Assembly: GCA_021787255.1 (NCBI GenBank)
Contig: JAJYMD010000175.1
Span: 1 to 12,530, forward strand
Direction: 5' to 3'
Origin: Actinomycetes bacterium
GTDB taxonomy: Bacteria > Actinomycetota > Acidimicrobiia > Acidimicrobiales > RAAP-2
DNA length: 12,530 nt
In this document: piece by piece, positions 1-6,540 of the stretch
How positions within the stretch are numbered: the stretch's first letter is position 1
Layout: each line of letters starts with the position of its first letter
The notes under the pieces: model-generated
What the model was told of the DNA's origin: nothing
The model's database searches: none
What the model saw: the letters and a program-made list of their open reading frames with translations, nothing else
Translations under genes and position numbers: made by a program

Positions 1-176
1 TGGGGATCTGCGAACGGACCGACGCCGAGGCCGTGGCCGCTGCCGGGCGGCAGGGGCTGATGGACTCGGGCCTCGAAGGCAGGGTCTTCCAGCTTCACGC
101 CGACCTGGAGGGGCTCGTCGTCGGAGCGCGCGCCGAGCTGCCCTCGCGTGGCGAGAGGCCAAGGGCCCCGGCTTAG
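1..176 (+). CDS. C-terminal fragment of an unidentified protein
   Basis: An open frame enters from the left edge (first full codon at position 3) and stops at TAG 174-176, giving 57 visible residues. The start lies outside the window. The fragment reads as an alpha-beta domain end (a helix rich in Ala and Glu, then a strand around RVFQLHADLEG) followed by a basic, Pro-rich tail (RGERPRAPA). The layout vaguely recalls C-termini of GHMP-type kinases, but no diagnostic motif is present, so I do not name it. The codons are strongly GC at third positions like the neighbours, which supports coding. The stop lies 9 bases before the miaB start, so it may belong to the same operon. Confidence 0.6.
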   Translation, partial: GICERTDAEAVAAAGRQGLMDSGLEGRVFQLHADLEGLVVGARAELPSRGERPRAPA

Positions 177-185
177 ACTCGTGCG

Positions 186-1574
186 GTGAGCCGGAAGTTC
201 CTCGTCCGTACCTTCGGGTGCCAGATGAACGAGCACGACTCCGAGCGGCTCGCGGGGCTCCTCGTCGCCGAGGGCATGGAGCCCGCCGAAGGGATCGAAG
301 ACGCTGATCTCGTCGTCTTCAACACCTGCTGCATCCGCGAGCACGCGGACAACAGGCTCTACGGCCAGCTCGGCCAGCTCAAGACGCTGCGCCGGCGGCG
401 GCCGGACCTGCAGATCGCGGTCGGCGGCTGCCTCGCCCAGAAGGACCGCGACCTCGTCTTGGAGAGGGCGCCCCATGTCGACGTCGTCTTCGGGACCCAC
501 AACCTCGCCCACGCGCCCGAGCTCCTGCGGCGCTCGGCGAAAGAGGGCCCCGTGGTCGAGGTGCTGGACGCTCCGGACCCTTCCCTCGTCGACCACGCGC
601 CCGCGCTCTCGGCGGTGCGCGAGCTGCCGTACGCGGCGTGGGTCACGATCCAGACCGGCTGCGACAACTCGTGCGCCTTCTGCATCGTGCCCGCGGTGCG
701 CGGGCCCGAGGTGAGCCGCCCCGTCGCCGAGGTCGTCGAGGAGGTTCGCACGCTCGCGCGCCGCGGCGTCGTGGAGGTCACCCTGCTCGGCCAGAACGTG
801 AACTCCTACGGGCGGGACCTCACGCGACGACGGCCGCTCTTCGCCGAGCTGCTCCGGCAGGTGGGCGCGGTGCAGGGGGTGCGCAGGGTGCGCTTCACGA
901 GCCCTCACCCAAAGGACCTCCGCCCCGAGACGATCGCCGCGATGGCCGAGGTCGACGCGGTCTGTGAGCAGCTCCACCTCCCACTTCAGTCCGGAAGCGA
1001 CAGGGTCCTCGCCGCGATGCGGCGGGGCTACACGGCCTCGCGCTACCTCTCCCGGCTCGCCGCGGCCCGCGCCGCGGTGGAGGACCTGGCGGTCTCGACC
1101 GACCTCATCGTCGGGTTCCCTGGCGAGACCGAGGACGATTTCGCCGACACGCTCTCGGTGGTCGCCGAGGCGGAGTTCGACACCGCGTACACGTTCATCT
1201 TCTCGCCGAGGCCCGGGACCCGGGCTGCAGCGATGCACGACGCCTTCGTGGCTCCCGATGTCGTCGCTGACCGTTTCGAGCGGCTGCGCAGGGTCGTCGA
1301 GCGCTCGGCGCTCCGGCGCAACCAGGCGCGCGTCGGCCGGACCGAGGAGGTGCTCGTGGAGGGCCCGAGCCGCCGCGACCCTGCCATGCTGTCGGGCCGC
1401 ACCCGCCAGGGGAAGCTGGTGCACTTCGCGGCGCGGGAGGGCTGCGTACCCGCGCCCGGCGCGTTCTGCGAGGTGGAGGTGACGGGCGCGGCGCCGCACC
1501 ACCTCGTCGGGACCCTCCTGCGGCTGACGGTCGCGCCCGCCCACCGCAGGCGCATCCCGGTCAGCGTCGGGTGA
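186..1574 (+). CDS. miaB: tRNA-2-methylthio-N6-dimethylallyladenosine synthase MiaB
   Basis: Radical-SAM methylthiotransferase that adds the 2-methylthio group to i6A37 of tRNAs reading UNN codons; cytoplasmic, two [4Fe-4S] clusters. The 462 residues match the family length. The N-terminal UPF0004 domain carries its three cluster cysteines at C12 (TFGCQMNEHDSE), C48 (NTCCIREHADNRLYG) and C82 (GGCLAQ). The radical-SAM motif is C159-x3-C163-x2-C166 (GCDNSCAFCIVP). Residues of about 380-450 form the TRAM RNA-binding domain. NTCCIREHADNRLYG and the QSGSDRVLAAMRRGYT segment favour MiaB over the related RimO and MtaB. The GTG start is chosen because the conserved N-terminus begins immediately after it; no clear Shine-Dalgarno is seen. 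Its stop overlaps the miaA start (GTGA), and miaA makes its substrate. Confidence 0.97.
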   Translation: MSRKFLVRTFGCQMNEHDSERLAGLLVAEGMEPAEGIEDADLVVFNTCCIREHADNRLYGQLGQLKTLRRRRPDLQIAVGGCLAQKDRDLVLERAPHVDVVFGTHNLAHAPELLRRSAKEGPVVEVLDAPDPSLVDHAPALSAVRELPYAAWVTIQTGCDNSCAFCIVPAVRGPEVSRPVAEVVEEVRTLARRGVVEVTLLGQNVNSYGRDLTRRRPLFAELLRQVGAVQGVRRVRFTSPHPKDLRPETIAAMAEVDAVCEQLHLPLQSGSDRVLAAMRRGYTASRYLSRLAAARAAVEDLAVSTDLIVGFPGETEDDFADTLSVVAEAEFDTAYTFIFSPRPGTRAAAMHDAFVAPDVVADRFERLRRVVERSALRRNQARVGRTEEVLVEGPSRRDPAMLSGRTRQGKLVHFAAREGCVPAPGAFCEVEVTGAAPHHLVGTLLRLTVAPAHRRRIPVSVG

Positions 1575-2563
1575 CGCGCTGCGTCGTCGCGCTGGTCGGG
1601 ACCACCGCGTCGGGCAAGTCCTCGGTCGCCATGGAGGTGGCGCGCCGCCTCGGCGACGTCGAGCTGGTGTGCGTCGACTCCATGACCGTCTACCGAGGCA
1701 TGGACATCGGCACGGGAAAGCCGTCCGGCTGCGATCGCGCAGCGGTGCCTCACCACCTGCTCGACCTCGTGGACCCGACAGCGGAGTTCACCGTCCGCGA
1801 GTTCCAGGCCAGCGCGTTGGCGGCGCTGGAGGACATCGCGCGCAGGGGCCGGCGCGCGCTCCTCGTCGGTGGCACGGGCCTGTACCTGCGGGCGGTGGTC
1901 GACCGCCTCGAGGTCCCGGGGCGCTACCCCGAGGTGGCCGCCGCGCTCGAGCGCGAGGCCGACCTGCCCGGAGGCGTGCGGGCGCTCCACGCGCGTCTCG
2001 CGGCGCTCGACCCGGTCGCCGCCTCGCGCACCACCGATTCGAACCGTCGCCGTGTGGTGCGTGCGCTCGAGGTCACCCTGGGCTCAGGCCGGCCCTTCTC
2101 CTCGTACGGTCCTGGACTGACCACGTACCCGGCGACCGATGTCACGATCCTGGGTCTCCCGTTCCTGCCGGAGGTGGTCGACCGCAGGATCGAGGAGCGC
2201 TTCGCCCGTTTCCTGGACGAGGGGCTCGTAGAGGAGGTCCGACGGCTCGCGGCCCGCCCCGGAGGACTTTCGCGCACGGCGCGCCAGGCGCTCGGCTACA
2301 AGGAGCTGCTCGCCCACGTGGAGGAGGGCGCGCCCCTGGAAGCGTGCCTCGAGGAGGCCCTCCGGCGCACGCGCGCGTTCGCTCGCAGGCAGTGGTCCTG
2401 GTTCCGGCGCGACCCGCGCATTCGCTGGCTCGAAGCGGACGAGGACCCGGTTGCGACGCTCGCCGCGACGCTCGAGTCCTGCGCGACGCCCCGGGCGGAC
2501 CGGCTCGCCGAGGCTGTCGGGCGCGCCGACGAGCGTGCGCGGCTGCGAGACTGGTCGCGATGA
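1571..2563 (+). CDS. miaA: tRNA dimethylallyltransferase MiaA
   Basis: Transfers a dimethylallyl group from DMAPP to N6 of A37 in tRNAs reading UNN codons; MiaB then methylthiolates the product. The 330 residues fit the family. Seen in order: P-loop GTTASGKS at residues 10-17; the substrate/tRNA motif DSMTVYRGMDIGTGKP at 36-51, with Thr and Gly where many relatives have Gln and Ala (DSMQVYRGMDIGTAKP); VPHHLLDLVDP; the GGTGLYLRAVVD motif near residue 100; and the C-terminal RTARQALGYKELL and RRTRAFARRQWSWFRRD elements. The GTG start overlaps the miaB stop by 4 bases and its own stop overlaps the first possible dapF start (ATGA), so it is probably translationally coupled on both sides. Confidence 0.97.
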   Translation: MTRCVVALVGTTASGKSSVAMEVARRLGDVELVCVDSMTVYRGMDIGTGKPSGCDRAAVPHHLLDLVDPTAEFTVREFQASALAALEDIARRGRRALLVGGTGLYLRAVVDRLEVPGRYPEVAAALEREADLPGGVRALHARLAALDPVAASRTTDSNRRRVVRALEVTLGSGRPFSSYGPGLTTYPATDVTILGLPFLPEVVDRRIEERFARFLDEGLVEEVRRLAARPGGLSRTARQALGYKELLAHVEEGAPLEACLEEALRRTRAFARRQWSWFRRDPRIRWLEADEDPVATLAATLESCATPRADRLAEAVGRADERARLRDWSR

Positions 2564-3504
2564 CCCGTGTCGCAGGATCCCCGCCGCTCCCCGGTGCAGA
2601 CGCGCCGGATCGGCGGGGCGCCCTTCCGATGGTGAAGCTGTCGACGGTGAAGCTGTCGATGGTGAAGCTGGAAGCCGCTGGCAACGACTTTCTCGTGGTC
2701 CTCGAGCCGACCGGTGCCGACGACGGTGCAGACGGCCGCGCCGTGCCCGCGGGCTTGACGCCGGCCCAGGTGCGCGCGCTGTGTGACCGCCGACGTGGCG
2801 TGGGGGCCGACGGGCTGATCCTCGGGCGTCCGGGGGGACCGGGCGCGGACCTCGAGATGGTGCTCTACAACGCCGACGGGACCTCGGCGGAGATGAGCGG
2901 CAACGGCATCCGCTGCCTCGTTCACGCCGCCGTCGTCGCAGGCGTCGCGCCGGCTCGCCTCACGCGCGTCAGCACCGCCGCAGGCCTTCGCACCGTGTCC
3001 TACGAGGCCGCGACCGACGGAACCGCCTGGGCGCGCGTGGACATGGGACCGGTGCGGCTCGGCTCTGAGGTGGCGAGCCCGCTGCCCGGCACGAGAGCGA
3101 GGCTCGCTGACGTGGGCAACCCTCACCTCGTCGTCATCGGGGACGTGCAGCTCGACGAAGTCGACCTCGGTTCGCTCGGCGTCGCCGCGACGCAGGTCGT
3201 GGGCAGCCAGGTGAACCTGGAGATCGTCCGTCCCGGACGTCACGGAGCCGACCTCGAGCTGCGGGTCTTTGAGCGCGGGGTCGGCGAGACCCTGGCTTGC
3301 GGCACCGGCAGCTGCGCGGCGGCGGCCGTGGGGCGCGCCTTTCGCATGGTCGGGGACGTGGTCACGGTCGACAACCCCGGCGGGCGCCTCGAGGTCCGTC
3401 TCGGCGAGGAGGTCGAGCTGGGCGGTCCAGTGCGCAAGATCGCCGACGTGGAGGTCGACGCGCACCTGCTCGAGGTCGGCGGGCTCCGTGACGAGGCAGG
3501 ATGA
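2560..3504 (+). CDS. dapF: Diaminopimelate epimerase DapF
   Basis: Interconverts LL- and meso-diaminopimelate for lysine and peptidoglycan synthesis; PLP-independent, two-base mechanism. The family start is seen as MVKLEAAGNDFLVVLE and the second catalytic Cys as ACGTGSCAAAA (codon 3298-3300). The first catalytic Cys, normally in AEMCGNG, is Ser here (EMSGNGIRC, codon AGC at 2896-2898). I chose ATG 2560 because it makes an ATGA overlap with miaA like the other junctions, giving 314 residues. ATG 2629 or 2659 (281 residues) would be closer to the usual 270-290, and no candidate has a clear ribosome-binding site. A triplicated 15-base repeat covers the N-terminus. The stop overlaps hflX by ATGA. 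Family assignment is sure; full activity with Ser is open. Confidence 0.93.
   Translation: MTRVAGSPPLPGADAPDRRGALPMVKLSTVKLSMVKLEAAGNDFLVVLEPTGADDGADGRAVPAGLTPAQVRALCDRRRGVGADGLILGRPGGPGADLEMVLYNADGTSAEMSGNGIRCLVHAAVVAGVAPARLTRVSTAAGLRTVSYEAATDGTAWARVDMGPVRLGSEVASPLPGTRARLADVGNPHLVVIGDVQLDEVDLGSLGVAATQVVGSQVNLEIVRPGRHGADLELRVFERGVGETLACGTGSCAAAAVGRAFRMVGDVVTVDNPGGRLEVRLGEEVELGGPVRKIADVEVDAHLLEVGGLRDEAG
2629..2670 (+). repeat. 15-bp tandem repeat, three units, at the dapF N-terminus
   Basis: Units begin at 2629, 2644 and 2659. Each carries a 12-base core (A/G-CGGTGAAGCTG or ATGGTGAAGCTG) plus three spacer bases, and the third unit runs into the conserved DapF sequence. Translated it reads MVKLS-TVKLS-MVKLE. 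Two of the three units offer an in-frame ATG, so the expansion multiplies possible start codons. Confidence 0.9.
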
Positions 3505-4784
3505 CGACGCAGTTCCCGCGCACGCTCATCACGCGAGAGTTCCGCGAGCGCATCGTGCTCGTGGGGGTCGCGCTGGCGGGCACCGATCCCGAGGAGGTGG
3601 AGGTCAACCTCGAAGAGCTGGCGCAGCTCGTCGACACCGCCGGCGCCGACGTCGTCGCGCGGACGATCCAGCGGCGGACGCGTCCGGACGCTGCCACGTT
3701 CGTCGGACGGGGCAAAGCCCGCGAGCTCGCAGAGCTCGCCGAGCAGGTCGACGCGGACACCGTCGTGTTCGACGACGAGCTGTCGCCCGCCCAGCAGCGC
3801 AACCTGGAAAGGCTGCTCGGCCGCACCGCGATCGACCGAACGGCGGTGATCCTCGACATCTTCGCCCAGAACGCGCGGAGCCCCGAAGGGAAGGCGCAGG
3901 TCGAGCTCGCCCTGCTGCGTTACCGGCTGCCGAGGCTGCGCGGGCGCGGGCACGAGCTCAGCCAGCAGGCCGGCGGCATCGGGACGCGCGGCCCCGGCGA
4001 GACCCAGCTCGAGGTGGATCGCCGACGGCTGGTCCGGCGCATGCAACGGCTCGAAGCGGACCTGCGCGAGGTGGACAGGACCCGCCGGCTGCAGCGTCGC
4101 GCGCGAAGCCGTGGCCGTCTGCGCGAGGTGGGGCTCGTCGGCTACACGAACGCCGGAAAGTCGACCCTGCTGAACCGGCTGACCGACGCCGGCGTGCCGG
4201 CCGCCGACAGGCTCTTCGTCACCCTGGACCCCCGGACGCGCCAGCTCTCGCTGCCAGGAGGCGAGACCGTGCTCGTGACCGACACCGTCGGCTTCGTCCG
4301 GAAGCTTCCCCACGAGCTCGTCGAGGCGTTCCGCTCCACGCTCGACTCGGTCCGGTACGCGGATCTCCTCGTGCACGTGGTGGATGGGGCCGCGGCCGAC
4401 CCCGAGGCGCAGGTCGCGGCGGTCCGCGCGGTGCTCGAGGAGATCGGGGCGAGCGAGGTGCCGGAGCTGCTCGTGGTGAACAAGGCGGACCGCAGTCCCA
4501 AGGCCGCGCTGCTCGCCGCCGAGACCGGGGGTGCCGTGTGCATCTCGGCGGTCACGGGGGAGGGGATCGGGGAGCTGCTGCGTGCGATCGGGGACCGCCT
4601 GCGGCTTGCCGACAGGGTGGTCGAGCTGGCCATCCCCTGGGCGCGCGGGGACGTGCTCGCCGCAGTCCACCGCGAAGGGGAGGTGGTCGAGCAGGAGGAC
4701 GGCGCGGAGGGGGCGCACGTGCATGTCGTGCTGGACGAGGCGGGGCGAGCACGCTTCGCCGAGTTCGTCGTGTGCGGGTCGTGA
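3501..4784 (+). CDS. hflX: GTPase HflX
   Basis: Ribosome-associated GTPase of the TRAFAC/Obg-HflX group; in studied bacteria it binds the 50S subunit and can split stalled or heat-damaged 70S ribosomes. The 427 residues match the family. The N-terminal HflX domain (about 15-200) contains the conserved FVGRGKARELAEL, FDDELSPAQQRNLE, DRTAVILDIFAQNARSPEGK and GGIGTRGPGETQLEVDRRR stretches. The G domain shows G1 GYTNAGKST around 214-222, G3 DTVGF at 261-265 followed by VRKLPHELVEAFRSTL, G4 NKAD at 327-330 and G5-like ISAVTGEG near 348. The ATG overlaps the dapF stop (ATGA) and the stop overlaps the dapC GTG (GTGA). Placement after miaB-miaA-dapF is the common actinobacterial order. Confidence 0.97.
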   Translation: MTTQFPRTLITREFRERIVLVGVALAGTDPEEVEVNLEELAQLVDTAGADVVARTIQRRTRPDAATFVGRGKARELAELAEQVDADTVVFDDELSPAQQRNLERLLGRTAIDRTAVILDIFAQNARSPEGKAQVELALLRYRLPRLRGRGHELSQQAGGIGTRGPGETQLEVDRRRLVRRMQRLEADLREVDRTRRLQRRARSRGRLREVGLVGYTNAGKSTLLNRLTDAGVPAADRLFVTLDPRTRQLSLPGGETVLVTDTVGFVRKLPHELVEAFRSTLDSVRYADLLVHVVDGAAADPEAQVAAVRAVLEEIGASEVPELLVVNKADRSPKAALLAAETGGAVCISAVTGEGIGELLRAIGDRLRLADRVVELAIPWARGDVLAAVHREGEVVEQEDGAEGAHVHVVLDEAGRARFAEFVVCGS

Positions 4785-5944
4785 GCGTGCCGGTCGAAGC
4801 GCGTGGCCACGGGGCCGGCGGCTTCCGTCCGCCTCCCTACCCCTACGAGCGCCTCTCGAGGCTGCACGCGCTGGCCGACGCGCTGCCCGGAGGGATCGTG
4901 GACTGCTCGATCGGGACGCCCTGCGACCCTCCTCCCCCCGAGGCGGTCCGGGCCCTCGCGTCCTCCGGAGCCGAGCGCGGGTACCCGTCCTCGGCGGGAA
5001 GCGCCGCGTTCCGTCAGGCCGCCGTGGAGTACGTTGGCCGCACCTTCGGGGTGGACGTCGAGGTGTCCGAGCTCGCTGCGTGCGTGGGCACGAAGGAGAT
5101 GGTGGTCTCGACGCCCCAGTACTTGCGCCTGCGCGACCCGTCGCGCGACACGGTGCTGTACCCGTCCGTGTCGTACCCCTCGTACGCGATGGGAGCGCAG
5201 CTCGCTGGTTGCCGGGCCGTGCCGGTGCCTTTGGCCCGCACCGGCGGAGGTGGCCTCGACCTGGACGCAGTGGACCCCTCGGATATCCAGCGGGCGCTCC
5301 TTTTGTGGGTGAACTCCCCCGGCAACCCGTCGGGCGAGCTGACGGACCTCGGCGCCGCAGCCGCATGGGGCCGGCGCCACGGCGTGCCGGTGTTCTCCGA
5401 CGAGTGCTACGTGGAGTACACCTGGGAGGGACGGCCGCGCACGATCCTCGAGACGGGGGCCGAGGGAGTGGTCGCAGTGCACTCGGTGTCCAAGCGCTCG
5501 AACCTCGCCGGGATCCGGGCGGGGTTCTTCGCGGGGGACGGCGGGCTCGTGGGCTACCTGCGCGAAGTGCGCCAGCACGCCGGCCTCATGGTGCCCGGCC
5601 CCGTGCAGGCCGCAGCGGCGGCCGCGTGGTGCGACGACGGGCACGTGGACGCGCAGCGGGCGCGCTATCGGGAGCGGCTCGAGCTCCTGGCGCGCGCGCT
5701 GACCGACGCGGGCTGCCCGACTCGCTTGCCCGAAGGGAGCTTCTACCTCTGGCCCGCGGTGCCGGCGCGCTGGGCGGACGGCTGGGCGCTGGCCGAGGAG
5801 CTCGCGAGAGTGGCTGGACTGCTCGTCAGCCCTGGCGACCTGTACGGCCCTGAGGGCGCAGGCCACGTGCGCGTCGCGGTGGTCCAGCCCACCGAGCGGC
5901 TCGCGCTCGTCGCCAAGCGGCTCGCCCGGTCCGCGCGGGCCTAG
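4781..5944 (+). CDS. dapC: Succinyldiaminopimelate transaminase, actinobacterial DapC type
   Basis: PLP-dependent class I/II aminotransferase that converts N-succinyl-2-amino-6-ketopimelate to N-succinyl-LL-diaminopimelate, upstream of DapF in the same pathway. The 387 residues run from GTG 4781, which forms a GTGA overlap with hflX. Visible fold type I landmarks: FRPPPYPYERL and SIGTPCDPPP near the N-terminus; ACVGTKEMV; NSPGNPSGEL at about 178-187; SDECYVEYTWEG with Asp207 for the PLP pyridine nitrogen; and the Schiff-base Lys238 in HSVSKRSNLAGIRAGFF. The short N-terminus and the NLAGIRAGFFAGD region fit the actinobacterial DapC family rather than ArgD-type enzymes. Operon membership with dapF supports the role. 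Last gene of the + strand operon; a strong hairpin follows its TAG. Confidence 0.92.
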   Translation: MSVPVEARGHGAGGFRPPPYPYERLSRLHALADALPGGIVDCSIGTPCDPPPPEAVRALASSGAERGYPSSAGSAAFRQAAVEYVGRTFGVDVEVSELAACVGTKEMVVSTPQYLRLRDPSRDTVLYPSVSYPSYAMGAQLAGCRAVPVPLARTGGGGLDLDAVDPSDIQRALLLWVNSPGNPSGELTDLGAAAAWGRRHGVPVFSDECYVEYTWEGRPRTILETGAEGVVAVHSVSKRSNLAGIRAGFFAGDGGLVGYLREVRQHAGLMVPGPVQAAAAAAWCDDGHVDAQRARYRERLELLARALTDAGCPTRLPEGSFYLWPAVPARWADGWALAEELARVAGLLVSPGDLYGPEGAGHVRVAVVQPTERLALVAKRLARSARA

Positions 5945-5949
5945 CTCTG

Positions 5950-5985
5950 GCCGAGGTCGAGCGAGGGTCTCGCCCAGGCCTCGGC
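5950..5985 (+). terminator. Terminator-like hairpin after dapC
   Basis: Five bases past the dapC stop, GCCGAGG (5950-5956) pairs perfectly with CCTCGGC (5979-5985). Nested inside, GCGAG (5961-5965) pairs with CTCGC (5969-5973) around a GGT loop. No U-tract follows, so it would be a U-less hairpin of the kind often found in high-GC actinobacteria. It could end the miaB-dapC operon; the assignment rests on structure and position only. Confidence 0.5.
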
Positions 5986-6030
5986 GAGCCCCGCCGGGAG
6001 TCTCGGGGCCGAATCGGGCGACCGCGGGGC

Positions 6031-6131
6031 CCCGCCGGGCGTCGCGGTGCCCAGGTGGGCCCCGCCGGGCGTCGCGGTGCCCAGGTGGGCCCCGCCGGGC
6101 GTCGCGGTGCCCAGGTGGGCCCCGCCGGGCG
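6031..6131. repeat. 30-bp direct tandem repeat, three perfect copies plus a partial fourth
   Basis: Three identical 30-base units lie at 6031-6060, 6061-6090 and 6091-6120, with the first 11 bases of a fourth at 6121-6131. Each unit starts CCCGCCGGGCG and ends GCCCAGGTGGGC, an imperfect palindrome that can fold on itself. There are no spacers, so this is a minisatellite, not CRISPR. It lies between the dapC hairpin and the fliW promoter region. On the - strand the unit would encode a decapeptide (GGAHLGTATP), but no convincing gene frame supports that. Confidence 0.95.
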
Positions 6132-6168
6132 GTGGCGCGGGCTCGTGCGCTTCACCCACGACGACCAG

Positions 6169-6198
6169 TTGCAATCAGCTACACCCTCGCGGTAGCAT
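6169..6198 (+). promoter_or_regulatory. Candidate housekeeping-sigma promoter for fliW-csrA
   Basis: TTGCAA (6169-6174) and TAGCAT (6193-6198) are separated by 18 bases in the least GC-rich patch of the intergenic region; an overlapping CATAAT (6196-6201) is an alternative -10. Position and base composition fit a vegetative-type promoter reading towards fliW, which would give a leader of about 335 bases. No FliA-type TAAA/GCCGATAA pair was seen here. Prediction only. Confidence 0.45.
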
Positions 6199-6219
6199 AA
6201 TTGCAGAACAGCTGTAGCT
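6169..6219. promoter_or_regulatory. Operator-like direct and inverted repeats over the candidate promoter
   Basis: TTGCA followed after two or three bases by CAGCT occurs at 6169-6180 and again at 6201-6213, 32 bases apart (about three helical turns). AGCTAC (6177-6182) also has inverted partners GTAGC (6192-6196) and GTAGCT (6214-6219). These elements sit over and beside the candidate -35 and -10, as would suit a dimeric DNA-binding regulator, but the regulator is unknown. Confidence 0.35.
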
Positions 6220-6540
6220 CGGTCGGTGCCGGCCGCTCCGGCCGACCCGAGGTAGATCTGGGGAAACGGGGATGGGAGTCTGGGACACAGGGCAGCGCGG
6301 CGCGCCCGGCGCGTCACGCTGGGCCCGGTCACCTGCCTGCGGTCGACCGGGTGGCCGATCCTCTCGGCCGCTCGTCACGGCCGCCGCGCTTCGCAGCGCG
6401 ATCGCCGGCCACGGTGATCTCCAAGGTCTCCGCCGACTCGCTCGCCCAGTACCTCTGAGGTCCCCTTGGACCCCATGGGACAAAGCCGCCGAGAAGGCCG
6501 GCCGCAAAGAAGGCCAGCCGCCAGCAAAGGAGGTCCGAAG
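6202..6540 (+). promoter_or_regulatory. Long hairpin-rich leader upstream of fliW
   Basis: About 340 bases without a convincing gene. Visible hairpins: GGTCGG (6221-6226) with CCGACC (6242-6247), extended by CCGG/CCGG around a CCGCT loop; CGCGCT (6385-6390) with AGCGCG (6395-6400) around TCGC; and GGTCC (6459-6463) with GGACC (6468-6472) around CCTT. Short open frames cross the region (6201-6458 and 6272-6544) but resemble nothing I know and lack ribosome-binding sites. The region therefore reads best as a structured 5' untranslated leader. I recognise no known riboswitch class. Confidence 0.4.
6526..6538 (+). promoter_or_regulatory. Strong fliW ribosome-binding site with a possible sequestering partner
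   Basis: AAAGGAGG (6526-6533) lies 7 bases before ATG 6541 and fixes the fliW start there rather than at an upstream in-frame ATG (6466). GGTCCGA (6532-6538), overlapping it, can pair with TTGGACC (6466-6472; one G-U pair). That same TTGGACC can instead form the local GGTCC/GGACC hairpin at 6459-6472. The two pairings exclude each other, so an on/off switch is conceivable. AAAGGA also fits the minimal CsrA target A-N-GGA, although any good Shine-Dalgarno can. Confidence 0.55.

Noticed and set aside
3240..5366. Long - strand open frame (708 codons) opposite hflX and dapC
   Set aside because: Arg/Pro/Ala-rich shadow of well-identified genes on the other strand.
6031..6131. CRISPR array
   Set aside because: The 30-bp units abut directly with no spacers and there are no cas genes.
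5941..6174. Open frame on - strand with three GGAHLGTATP repeats
   Set aside because: It needs a TTG start with no ribosome-binding site, and it exists mainly because the 30-bp repeat length is a multiple of three. No recognisable domain.
6201..6458. Small + strand open frame (85 codons, TTG start) in the fliW leader
   Set aside because: No ribosome-binding site, no family resemblance and mixed codon character; the last third looks slightly more coding-like, so it could be a remnant, but this cannot be supported.
6280..6520. c-di-GMP riboswitch resemblance (ACACAGGGCA and GGGACAAAGCC)
   Set aside because: The two pieces are about 190 bases apart and lack the conserved GEMM-I core and helices between them.
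6466..6540. Longer fliW start at ATG 6466
   Set aside because: No Shine-Dalgarno before it, while ATG 6541 has AAAGGAGG at ideal spacing; the added residues are basic and unlike FliW.
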